Part shown: piece after piece, positions 24,902 to 32,183 of the stretch | Layout: each line of letters begins with the position of its first letter | How positions within the stretch are numbered: position 1 is the first letter of the stretch | Origin: Chloroflexota bacterium | GTDB lineage: Bacteria > Chloroflexota > UBA11872 > UBA12225 > JAJDUF01 | Reading direction: 5' to 3' | Assembly (NCBI GenBank): GCA_022826725.1 | Contig: JAJDUF010000010.1 | Location: forward strand, 434,001 to 498,000 | Length of the DNA: 64,000 nt | Program-made: the position numbers and the translations under genes | The notes under the pieces: generated by a model | What the model saw: only the letters and a program-made list of their open reading frames with translations | Database searches by the model: none | What the model was told of the DNA's origin: nothing

Positions 24902-25450
24902 ATGAATAATGTCTCCCTCTCACATGTCGATGAGGCGTTGCTCCTGTTGCTGTCGGAGGTGCCGGGGATCAGTGGCTACACGATCAACCGGCTGGTCGAG
25001 CAGCGTGGCTACCGAGCGTGGGCCGGCGTCGGGACGTCATCAATCTACGCGCGGCTCAAAAAGATCGAGCAGCGTGGATTCGCCACTTCAGCCCCCGACG
25101 ACAAAAAGAGCGGGCAAGGTCCACAGGGGCGCCTGTTCACGCTGACCACCGAAGGACAGAAGGTCTTGGAGCACGAGGTGGAGATCGGCTTGTCAACAAC
25201 CCGCGAGCATGATCCGCGATTCAACCTCGCACTCTGTGGCATACATCTGCTGTCGAAGCACAGGGTCGACACGTTGCTGACGAAGCGCCGGCACTTTCTC
25301 GCGGCGGAGCAACGGCGGCTGGAGCGGGTATTCGAGAGTCAACGCGACTCGCTCGACCACGGTGCAAGATTGCTGTTCGAGCGCATCATTCACGGGATCG
25401 CCGCAGAGATCGGCTGGCTCGACACAGTGTTAGCAGAGGCATGGCCATGA
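24902..25450 (+). CDS. PadR-family transcriptional regulator
   Basis: A 182-residue protein. The N-terminal winged helix is ALLLLLSEVPGISGYTINRL, then SSIYARLKKIEQRGFATS and GRLFTLTTEGQKVLEHEV, the standard PadR pattern. The C-terminal half (HRVDTLLTKRRHFLAAEQRR..., FERIIHGIAAEIGWLDTVL) is the helical dimerisation domain, so this is the longer subfamily. ATG at 24902 is chosen because the wing begins soon after; the open frame reaches back to 24818. No ribosome binding site precedes it, which fits a leaderless message. The alpha/beta hydrolase follows by 76 bases and is the likely target operon. Confidence 0.87.
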   Translation: MNNVSLSHVDEALLLLLSEVPGISGYTINRLVEQRGYRAWAGVGTSSIYARLKKIEQRGFATSAPDDKKSGQGPQGRLFTLTTEGQKVLEHEVEIGLSTTREHDPRFNLALCGIHLLSKHRVDTLLTKRRHFLAAEQRRLERVFESQRDSLDHGARLLFERIIHGIAAEIGWLDTVLAEAWP

Positions 25451-25526
25451 AACGCAAGGACGCTGCATCCCGCGAGCAGCAAGCGCCGGAGTAGTTCGTT
25501 CAGTTCCAGGATGGAGTGATAAACGC

Positions 25527-26591
25527 ATGAACAAGAAGCGGCTTTGGATCGGTGGAGTCGTCGTCCTTCTAGGCGCCGTGATCGCCGGAGGCATATGGGG
25601 GTTCAGGTGGTTCATGGGCCAGCCGCTGTACGAACCTGGTACGCTCTCCAGTCACCCAGGTCTCGAACCAGTGAGCTATGACCAAGAGGGGCTATGGCGT
25701 GTGGCCGAGGACATCGAGTTGAGCCACTTCGCACGCGGCGATGGACGCAACGTGCTGTACATCCACGGTGGGCCGGGGGTTCCACCGCAGGAGTCGATTC
25801 CAGCATTCGACCGCCTCAGTGATACGTACCGCGTCCACTATTACGCCCAACGAGGCACCGGTGACTCGACGCGGCCGATCCGTGGCTTCGGAGCGGGCAA
25901 TGCCTGGGAGAACATCCAGACATTGGTTGGGTCGCTCGGGATTCGCGAACAGCTTGCCGACATCGAGCGCATCCGCCGCATCCTCGGGGACGAGAAGTTG
26001 ATCATCGTGGGGCACTCTTATGGTGGACTCCTCGCGGCGCTCTATGCAGCGGAGCGGCCGCAGCATGTGAGCACACTCGTCCTGATCGCGCCGGCGGCCT
26101 TGCTCGTGATGCCAGCGCCGCACGGTGGCTTGTTCGACGGTATTCGGGCGCGCCTCCCGGAGAGCCAGCACGCCGAGTACGATGCGTGGCTGGAGCGCTA
26201 TTTCGATCTCGGGGCAGCGTTTTCCAAGCGTGAGGCCGAGCTTGAGGTGCTCGACGGAGAGTTGGTGCGTTATTGGGAGGCAGCCGTCGGGCCGCTTCCC
26301 CCCACTGCTGCCGCCCCCAAAGAAGCCGCGGGAGTATGGATGGCCCGGGCACAGTACTTCAGCATGGGGCAGCGGCACGACTGGACAGCCGCGCTGACCG
26401 CAATCAGTGCTCCGACACTGACCGTTCACGGGACGGACGACATTCAGGAGCTAGTGATCTCGGAGATGTATCGCGACCCCATACAGGATGCCCGCATCGT
26501 CAGTATCGAGGGTGGCGGCCACTTCATGCACCACACCCACCCCGACGAAGTTGCTACCGCGATCCGCGAACGGTTGGCCGATGCGCGATGA
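25527..26591 (+). CDS. Membrane-anchored alpha/beta hydrolase, proline-iminopeptidase-like
   Basis: This is a 354-residue protein. Residues 1-30 (MNKKRLWIGGVVVLLGAVIA...) are a positively charged N-terminus plus a membrane anchor or uncleaved signal. The hydrolase domain has the oxyanion block YIHGGPGVPP, YYAQRGTGDSTRP, the nucleophile elbow IIVGHSYGG near 160, the acid in HGTDDIQ and the base in GGGHFMHH. HGGPG and the RG.G.S block are those of the S33 family (proline iminopeptidase, epoxide hydrolase). It acts on a small ester, amide or peptide at the membrane surface. It is probably co-transcribed with, and controlled by, PadR. Confidence 0.86.
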   Translation: MNKKRLWIGGVVVLLGAVIAGGIWGFRWFMGQPLYEPGTLSSHPGLEPVSYDQEGLWRVAEDIELSHFARGDGRNVLYIHGGPGVPPQESIPAFDRLSDTYRVHYYAQRGTGDSTRPIRGFGAGNAWENIQTLVGSLGIREQLADIERIRRILGDEKLIIVGHSYGGLLAALYAAERPQHVSTLVLIAPAALLVMPAPHGGLFDGIRARLPESQHAEYDAWLERYFDLGAAFSKREAELEVLDGELVRYWEAAVGPLPPTAAAPKEAAGVWMARAQYFSMGQRHDWTAALTAISAPTLTVHGTDDIQELVISEMYRDPIQDARIVSIEGGGHFMHHTHPDEVATAIRERLADAR

Positions 26592-26657
26592 ACACCCGGC
26601 TACCGCGGGACAGCCGGGATAACCTTTGGGCAGGAGCACCACCCTGATTGTGCCGGC

Positions 26658-27734
26658 TTACGGCCGGCGCTCCGTTTGCGGGAAGGCCACAAAGGCCCGG
26701 TCCTGATCCGGCACCAGCGTCACCGTCGTCCCCGGGGTCAGGGTGGTCGAGGCCCGCTGCCGGCACCGCACGGTGGCCCCGGACGGTAGTCGTACCACCA
26801 GAATCGTCTCCCCGCCGCGAAACTCTCGCGCGTGGATGACCGCCGTGCCCTCAGGCTGCGGCAGCACCCGCAAGTCGTCGGGGTGGACCAGCAGGTCCAC
26901 CGGGGAGGCCTCCGGCAGCGGCCCGTCGTCGCTGGCATAGGGTACGTTTCCGATCTCTGTGACGACCACGCCGTCGCGTACCTCACCTGGAAGGAAATCG
27001 CACATACCCGCCAGTTGGGCCACGAAGGGGGTGGCCGGCGCGTGGTAGATGCGGTCCGGGGTATCCAGCTGCTCCAGGTGGCCATCGTTCATCACCCCGA
27101 TGCGGTCGGCCATTGCAAAGGCCTCCTCCCGGTCGTGGGTGACGAACACCGTCGCGATGGTGTGTGCCCGGAGAATATCCGCGACCTCTTGGCGCAGCCG
27201 CCGGCGCATCCCCGCGTCCAGGTTGCTGAACGGCTCGTCCAGCAGCACCGTAATGGGGCGCGGGGCAATCGTCCGCGCCAGCGCTACCCGCTGCTGCTGG
27301 CCTCCGGATAACTCGTGGGGGTAGCGGTTCTCCAACCCGCCAAGACCAGCCAGGGCTAAGACCTCCGCCAGCCGCCGCCCGCGCTCCTGGCGAGACATCC
27401 GCCGTAGCCCAAAGGAGACATTTTGGGCGACGGTCAGGTGGGGGAACAGTGCGTACTCCTGAAACACCATCCCCACGTTCCGGCGGTTCGGCGGGACATG
27501 CACCGCCGGCCCGGACACGACCCGTCCCTGAATCCGAATCTCGCCCCGGTCCGGACTCTCGAAGCCGGCGATCAGCCGCAGGACCGTCGTCTTGCCACTA
27601 CCGCTGGGGCCCAGGATGGACAGAATCTCACCCGGCTGTAGCGCAAAGCTCAGGCCCTCCACCGCTGCCACAGCACCGTAGCGTTTCGTCACACTGCTAC
27701 ACCGGACGACCGGCACTACCGGAGCTTGGCTCAT
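26658..27734 (-). CDS. Ferric iron ABC importer, ATP-binding protein (FbpC-type)
   Basis: This is a 358-residue ATPase. Walker A LGPSGSGKTT near 40, Q-loop FQEYALFPH, signature LSGGQQQRVALARTI near 135, Walker B VLLDEPFSNLD near 160 and the switch His in FVTHDREEAFAMADR are intact. Residues beyond 230 form the TOBE regulatory domain (VHPDDLRVLP, VVRLPSGATVRCRQR). It powers the two-domain permease encoded directly upstream; the ATG of this gene overlaps the permease TGA by 4 bases (ATGA), so they are translationally coupled. The C-terminal domain also resembles those of PotA/CysA-type importers; the iron assignment comes from the binding protein of the operon. Confidence 0.92.
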   Translation of the reverse strand: MSQAPVVPVVRCSSVTKRYGAVAAVEGLSFALQPGEILSILGPSGSGKTTVLRLIAGFESPDRGEIRIQGRVVSGPAVHVPPNRRNVGMVFQEYALFPHLTVAQNVSFGLRRMSRQERGRRLAEVLALAGLGGLENRYPHELSGGQQQRVALARTIAPRPITVLLDEPFSNLDAGMRRRLRQEVADILRAHTIATVFVTHDREEAFAMADRIGVMNDGHLEQLDTPDRIYHAPATPFVAQLAGMCDFLPGEVRDGVVVTEIGNVPYASDDGPLPEASPVDLLVHPDDLRVLPQPEGTAVIHAREFRGGETILVVRLPSGATVRCRQRASTTLTPGTTVTLVPDQDRAFVAFPQTERRP

Positions 27735-29461
27735 GCTGGCGGCCTCCCGGCTCCGGCTGGCGCCAGGCTGCGCTCGCGCATCACCAGAAAGGCCATCGGG
27801 ACCGAGGAGATCAGGATCAGCGCCAGCGCCGGGGCGGCCGCTTGGGCAAAGAAGGCTTCCGATGCCGCCGACCAGACGGCAGTGGACAGGGTCTTGAAGC
27901 CCAGCGGCCCGAGAATCAGCGTCGCGGGCAACTCCTTCATCGTGACGAGGAAGACCAGCGCCGCGCCCATCAACACGCCGGGACCGATCAGCGGCACGGT
28001 GATCGTCTGCATGACCTGGAAGGAGTTACGCCCGAGGCCGCGGGCTGCCTCTTCCAGCCGCGGGCTGACTTGCAGCAAGGCGGCGCGCGTCGCGCCCAAC
28101 GCCGCCGGGAAGAATAGCACCACATACGCAAACACCAGCAGCCAGACCGTCTGATACACCGGCCGCGCGTAGGTAGCGCCGAAGAACACCAGCGCCAAGG
28201 CCACGACAATCCCCGGCAGCGCATAGCCGGTGAAGCTGCTACGCTCCAACGCCTGACTCAGCCTCCCCGGGTAGCGCACCACCAGCACCGCGAGCGGGAT
28301 CGAGCAGGCAGCGGCAACCAGCGCCGCCAGTCCCGATACGAGCAGGGAGTTGCGCGTGGCGCCCCACAGAATCAAGAGCGGCTCACCGACGCCAACGCCT
28401 CTCACCAGCCAGTAGGCCAGAATAGCACTGGGCACGCCCAAGGCCACCAGCGTCACGCCAGCCACCAGCGGCAACGCCAGCCACCTCCAGCGACCCAATT
28501 GGATGGCTTTGGCACGGCGCGACGCGCCAGCCCCGGACCGGTAGTAGCGACCACGACCACGCACGTACCCCTCCACGAGCAGAATGGCCAACGCCATCCC
28601 TACCAGTACCAGTGCGAGGAGGGCGGCGATGGTGCGGTCGAAGGCGGACTCATACTGCTGGAAGATAATCCAGGTGATTGTCGGGTACCGCATCAGCGAG
28701 ACGGCGCCGAAATCACTTAAGGTGTATAGGCCCACCAGCAACGACCCGGCGGCCAGCGCCGGGCGTAGCTGGGGCAACGTGACGCGAAAGAAGACGGCCC
28801 GGTTCCCATAGCCCAGGCTGCGGGCTGCCTCGTCCAGGACCGGGTCCAGGTTACGCAGCGCCCCCCGCACCGTGAGCAAGACATACGGATAGCTCAACAG
28901 CGTCAGGGTCAAGGTCGCGCCGGGCAGCCCGTAAATCTCCGGCAGCCGATCCACGCCGAACGGTCCGGCCAACAGCTTTTGCAGGAGGCCCTTCGGGCCC
29001 AACGCCGAGACGAACAGGAACGCGCCCACAAAACTGGGGATCACCAGCGGCAGCATCGTGAGCACCGACCACAGCCGCCGCAGCGGGAGGTCCGTCCTGA
29101 CGGTCAGCCAGGCGATTGGCACGGCTATCGCTACCGAGCTGGCGGTCACGGTCACCACCAGCAGCGCCGTGCGCCCCAAGGTGGCAGCCGTCTGCGGGCG
29201 CCAGAGCAGCGCCCACGCTTCCGCGCTGGCGCCGGTGCTGCGGATGACGAGGTACACCAGGGGCAGGAGCATGGCCAGCCCCACCAGCAGCGCCGGCAGC
29301 AGCACCACCAGGGGCGGCGACGCAACCCGACGGGCGCGGCTGGCCGGTATCTGGGCCTCACCCCCGGACACGCCGGCTTGCACTCCCTGACCTTCCATCG
29401 AATTGTGCAAACCGGCGCTGCGACCGGGGTCGAGCACGAGTTGACGACTACGGACCTGCAT
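27731..29461 (-). CDS. Ferric iron ABC importer, fused two-domain permease (FbpB-type)
   Basis: A 576-residue membrane protein with about 12 helices. It holds two BPD_transp_1 halves, each with its EAA-type coupling loop: LDEAARSLGYGNRAVFFRVT near 225 and LEEAARGLGRNSFQVMQTIT near 480. Fused permeases of this kind are typical of FbpB/SfuB ferric importers. About 45 hydrophilic residues precede the first helix; an internal ATG at 29398 is an alternative start. It lies 82 bases after the substrate-binding protein gene and overlaps the ATPase gene by 4 bases. Confidence 0.92.
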   Translation of the reverse strand: MQVRSRQLVLDPGRSAGLHNSMEGQGVQAGVSGGEAQIPASRARRVASPPLVVLLPALLVGLAMLLPLVYLVIRSTGASAEAWALLWRPQTAATLGRTALLVVTVTASSVAIAVPIAWLTVRTDLPLRRLWSVLTMLPLVIPSFVGAFLFVSALGPKGLLQKLLAGPFGVDRLPEIYGLPGATLTLTLLSYPYVLLTVRGALRNLDPVLDEAARSLGYGNRAVFFRVTLPQLRPALAAGSLLVGLYTLSDFGAVSLMRYPTITWIIFQQYESAFDRTIAALLALVLVGMALAILLVEGYVRGRGRYYRSGAGASRRAKAIQLGRWRWLALPLVAGVTLVALGVPSAILAYWLVRGVGVGEPLLILWGATRNSLLVSGLAALVAAACSIPLAVLVVRYPGRLSQALERSSFTGYALPGIVVALALVFFGATYARPVYQTVWLLVFAYVVLFFPAALGATRAALLQVSPRLEEAARGLGRNSFQVMQTITVPLIGPGVLMGAALVFLVTMKELPATLILGPLGFKTLSTAVWSAASEAFFAQAAAPALALILISSVPMAFLVMRERSLAPAGAGRPPA

Positions 29462-29543
29462 CGCTGAACGTCCTACGAGGGACCCTGGACCGCCAGGCCG
29501 GCGCCACCACGCCCCCAGCGGACGCTACAAACCTGGCGCGTCA

Positions 29544-30626
29544 CTATTGCAGGATGCCTAGACCCCTCAGCAGCTCTTGGGTTCCCCGCAGGTCCGCCAG
29601 CGATACCATGTCTATGTTCGGCCGCTTGATCTCTGCCAGCGGCGTCAGCAGCCGGTTGGTCTTCACCCCTTCCACCAACGGATACTCGAACGTCTGTCCG
29701 GCGAAGTACTGTTGGCCAACCGTCGAGAGCATGAACTTCAGGAACTTCTCGGCGTTCTCACGATTCTTGGCCGTGCCCGCAATACCGGCCCCCGCCACCA
29801 TGACCAGGCTGTCCGGACCACCGGCCCGCGGGTGATAGTTGCGCGCCGGGAAGGAGTCCCCTTCCTCCTGCAGGAAACGGTGCAGATAGTAGTGGTTGAC
29901 CAGGCCGACGTCAATCTCGCCCGCTGCCGCCGCCGCAACTTGGGGCGTGTTCTTCGGATACACCTTGGCGTCATTGGCCTGCATCCCTTGCAGCCACTCC
30001 CCTGTCTGCGTTTCCCCCCACAGCACCCGCATCGCCGTCACCATCGCTTGGAAGGAGCCGTTAGTCGGCGCCCAGCCTACCCGCCCCTTCCACTGCGCGT
30101 CCGTAAATCCGGCGACGGAGTCCGGCAAGTCGGCCTCCGAGAGCGTCTTGGTGTTGTAGACGACCGTGCGCGCACGCCCCGACAGCCCGACCCACTTCCC
30201 CTCGGGCGACCGCGCCCAAGCGGGCACAAGATCGGTAATCTCGGCGGGCAGCGCACTGAGCATGCCTTCATTCGCCACCGCGCCCAGTCCCCCGGGGTCC
30301 TGAGCAAAGAACACGTCGGCGGGGCTGTTCTGGCCCTCCTCCAGCAGCGTCGCCGCGATCTGCGCGGTACTCCCGTACTTCACCGCCACGTCAATGCCGG
30401 TCGCTGCCTGGAACTGGCCGATGATCGGCCCCACCAGGCTCTCACTGCGGCCCGAATACACGACGAGCGCGCCAGGAGCACTGGGCACCTCGACTCGCTG
30501 CTCCACGATCTTTTCGACTTGCTTCTCGACGTAGCGCACCTCGGGTTCACCGCACGCCACCGCCAGCAACCCACCGACCGCGGCAGCGGCTCCACCCAGG
30601 TACTGTCTACGGATCACTCCCTCCAT
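29544..30626 (-). CDS. Ferric iron-binding lipoprotein (FbpA-type)
   Basis: A 360-residue periplasmic-type binding protein. A signal peptide with lipobox LAVAC puts the lipid-modified Cys at 25, followed by a charged linker (YVEKQVEKIVEQRVEVPSA). Mature-domain blocks are LVVYSGRSESLVGPIIGQFQ, ADVFFAQDPGGLGAV, VVYNTKTL, VGWAPTNGSFQAMVTAMR and, near residue 245, VGLVNHYYLHRF, whose adjacent tyrosines are the Fe(III) ligands of FbpA/FutA proteins. A lipoprotein anchor suits a cell without a classical outer membrane. ATG at 30626 follows AAGGAGGCAGAAGGCG. The promoter region upstream carries the double palindrome at 30674-30744. Confidence 0.92.
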   Translation of the reverse strand: MEGVIRRQYLGGAAAAVGGLLAVACGEPEVRYVEKQVEKIVEQRVEVPSAPGALVVYSGRSESLVGPIIGQFQAATGIDVAVKYGSTAQIAATLLEEGQNSPADVFFAQDPGGLGAVANEGMLSALPAEITDLVPAWARSPEGKWVGLSGRARTVVYNTKTLSEADLPDSVAGFTDAQWKGRVGWAPTNGSFQAMVTAMRVLWGETQTGEWLQGMQANDAKVYPKNTPQVAAAAAGEIDVGLVNHYYLHRFLQEEGDSFPARNYHPRAGGPDSLVMVAGAGIAGTAKNRENAEKFLKFMLSTVGQQYFAGQTFEYPLVEGVKTNRLLTPLAEIKRPNIDMVSLADLRGTQELLRGLGILQ

Positions 30627-30673
30627 CGCCTTCTGCCTCCTTGTGGACGGCCCCATTTCGTGGGGTCACGCCT

Positions 30674-30744
30674 CGATATTCGTCTTGACGAACTCCGAAA
30701 GTATGTTTATCATAACTTAAGGAAGTTCGTCAAGACGAATATCG
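30674..30744. promoter_or_regulatory. Pair of identical inverted operators flanking divergent promoters of iron uptake and iron storage genes
   Basis: Two perfect 21-base arms (30674-30694 and 30724-30744) are inverted around a 29-base A/T-rich centre. Each arm contains a complete 14-base palindrome-like box, TTCGTC-TT-GACGAA. The box holds a -35 hexamer: on the plus strand TTGACG at 30685-30690, 17 bases, then TATCAT at 30708-30713, close to a sigma-70 promoter. On the minus strand TTGACG at 30733-30728 is followed 16-17 bases on by A/T-rich GATAAA/ATAAAC. A repressor bound to the boxes would block both -35 elements. It lies between the fbp-type operon and bfd/bfr genes. The remaining 217 bases to the Bfd start contain only a half site (ATTCGTCC near 30925). 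Confidence 0.75.
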
Positions 30745-30960
30745 TGAAGATGGTAGGACTTACATATCCCGGTGGGCCGGCAAGCGGATTGCCCGTGGTT
30801 GGCCCGCGAGGCGCTGCCGGCGTGCGAGAGCGCCGGGGAGGCACACGGCGACTATTCGGCGAGACTACGGACATATCTTCTGTTGCCGCGCGGTATCTAT
30901 GTATGCTATCCCTAATACCAGCGATTCGTCCATACCAACTGCCGCGAGGAGGTACCGGCT

Positions 30961-31209
30961 GTGTACGTGTGTCTGTGTAAGGGGCTAACTGAGGCCGACG
31001 TCCAGCGGGCAGTCGGGCAGGACGGCAGGATCAGCGCCAAGGCGATTGCCGCCCTCGGCCTCGACGACGAAGCGGCCTGCGGGCGGTGCCTCCACGATAT
31101 TGACGACTTGCTCACCCCGACTACCGGCAACGCCGTCAGCCTGCTACCCTCACTCGCCGGCCCCCTCGCGCCACCTACGCCTCGCCTCGCCCCATCCGGC
31201 TCCGTCTGA
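30961..31209 (+). CDS. Bfd-like (2Fe-2S) bacterioferritin-associated ferredoxin
   Basis: An 82-residue protein. MYVCLCKGLTEADVQRAV and DDEAACGRCLHDIDDLL give the four Cys ligands in the Bfd arrangement CXC...CXXC. In E. coli and Pseudomonas, Bfd reduces the ferric core of bacterioferritin to release Fe(II). A Pro/Leu-rich C-terminal tail of about 28 residues (NAVSLLPSLAGPLAPPTPRL) has no counterpart in Bfd. GTG at 30961 follows CGAGGAGGT. The bacterioferritin gene lies 164 bases downstream on the same strand. Confidence 0.85.
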   Translation: MYVCLCKGLTEADVQRAVGQDGRISAKAIAALGLDDEAACGRCLHDIDDLLTPTTGNAVSLLPSLAGPLAPPTPRLAPSGSV

Positions 31210-31314
31210 GAGTAGTTAGCCGGCGTTGACGCGGTGGTTGTGTCTCACTTGATTGCAGTGATAAGTATTACCACAATATCAGTCATAACCTCGGCGAAAT
31301 ATAGAGACTCCGGC

Positions 31315-31344
31315 TAGACTAACTATCCCTTTCTCCGCTATACT
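31315..31344 (+). promoter_or_regulatory. Probable promoter of the bacterioferritin gene
   Basis: TAGACT (31315-31320), an 18-base spacer and TATACT (31339-31344) form a plausible sigma-70 promoter 29 bases before the TTG start. A loose inverted repeat TGATA-N13-TATCA (31259-31281) lies upstream. Confidence 0.5.
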
Positions 31345-31372
31345 GATTATATCCAGGAAGAAGGAGACCACA

Positions 31373-31852
31373 TTGAAAGCAAAACCGGGCGTCGTCGAAG
31401 CCCTGAACACCATCCTTACCAACGAGCTGACCGCGATTAACCAGTACTTCGTCCAGGCCCGAATGTGCCAGAACTGGGGCTATGAGCGTCTGGCGCACCA
31501 GATCCGCACGATCAGCCTGGACGAGATGAAGGATACGGAGCAGCTGATTGACCACATCCTCTACCTCGAAGGGGTGCCCAACCTCCAGCGGCTGAACCGC
31601 GTGCGGGTCGGCGAGACGGTGCTGGAGAACCTACAACTCGACCTGGCGCTGGAGCAGCACGCCGTCGCGACGCTCACCGAGGCCATTGCCCTTTGCGGCG
31701 AGGTACGGGACTACACCACCCGGAACATCCTCGAGGAGATGGTCCGCGACGAGGAGACCCACGTGGATTGGTTCGAGACCCAGTTGGAGACCATCGAGCA
31801 GGTCGGCGTGGAGCTTTACCTGAGCCAGCAAATCAAGCAGGACGAGGGCTAA
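31373..31852 (+). CDS. bfr: Bacterioferritin with altered ferroxidase centre
   Basis: This 159-residue four-helix ferritin aligns without gaps to E. coli Bfr at its start. Ferroxidase residues Glu18, Tyr25, Glu51, Glu94, Glu127 and His130 and the haem ligand Met52 (DEMKD) are present. The iron-2 ligand His54 is Asp and His46 is Thr. The TTG start at 31373 follows AAGGAGA and aligns with the usual Bfr N-terminus. It stores iron as a 24-mer with haem at subunit interfaces. The Bfd-like ferredoxin upstream would drive release, and the divergent ferric importer supplies iron. The His54Asp change suggests modified oxidation kinetics. Confidence 0.93.
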   Translation: MKAKPGVVEALNTILTNELTAINQYFVQARMCQNWGYERLAHQIRTISLDEMKDTEQLIDHILYLEGVPNLQRLNRVRVGETVLENLQLDLALEQHAVATLTEAIALCGEVRDYTTRNILEEMVRDEETHVDWFETQLETIEQVGVELYLSQQIKQDEG

Positions 31853-31855
31853 AGC

Positions 31856-32096
31856 CCCTCACCCCCGTCCCCCTCCTGACTGGGGTAGGTCCACGCCAAA
31901 CCGTAGGGGCGTCCCTGGTGGGCACCCCGGCCGCACTCTCGCCACCCCGTCATTGCGGCTTCCGCCGCAATCCAGCCCCTTCCCTTTAGGGAGGGGGGTG
32001 GAGGTAGGTCCGCCGCCGCCTCTCCTAATTGGGAACGGGACAGGATGCCGGCAACACCCCCTACACCCATCCTGTCCATCCATGTAAATACCTACG
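31856..32096. repeat. Cluster of short intergenic hairpin repeats
   Basis: This gene-free stretch of about 330 bases is filled with repeat pieces: CCCCTCACCCCCGTCCCCCTC at the start, GTAGGGGCGTCCCTGGTGGGC (31905-31924), GTCATTGCGGCTTCCGCCGCAA (31949-31970), CCCCTTCCCTTTAGGGAGGGG (31977-31997) and CATCCTGTCCATCCATG (32074-32090). All have relatives elsewhere in the window. No reading frame looks real. It separates bfr from an unrelated ATPase gene. Confidence 0.65.
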
Positions 32097-32183
32097 CCCT
32101 GTGAGCGGGAGCAGAGGTGCAGTCCTTTCATCTGGCTTGCAATCGTGCATTTGAAATGCATAATTGCAACTACAGGAGGCATC

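Noticed and set aside
30674..30744. Inverted repeat as a transposon end or MITE
   Set aside because: At 71 bases with a 29-base promoter-like centre and no flanking duplication or other copy in the window, a regulatory site explains it better.
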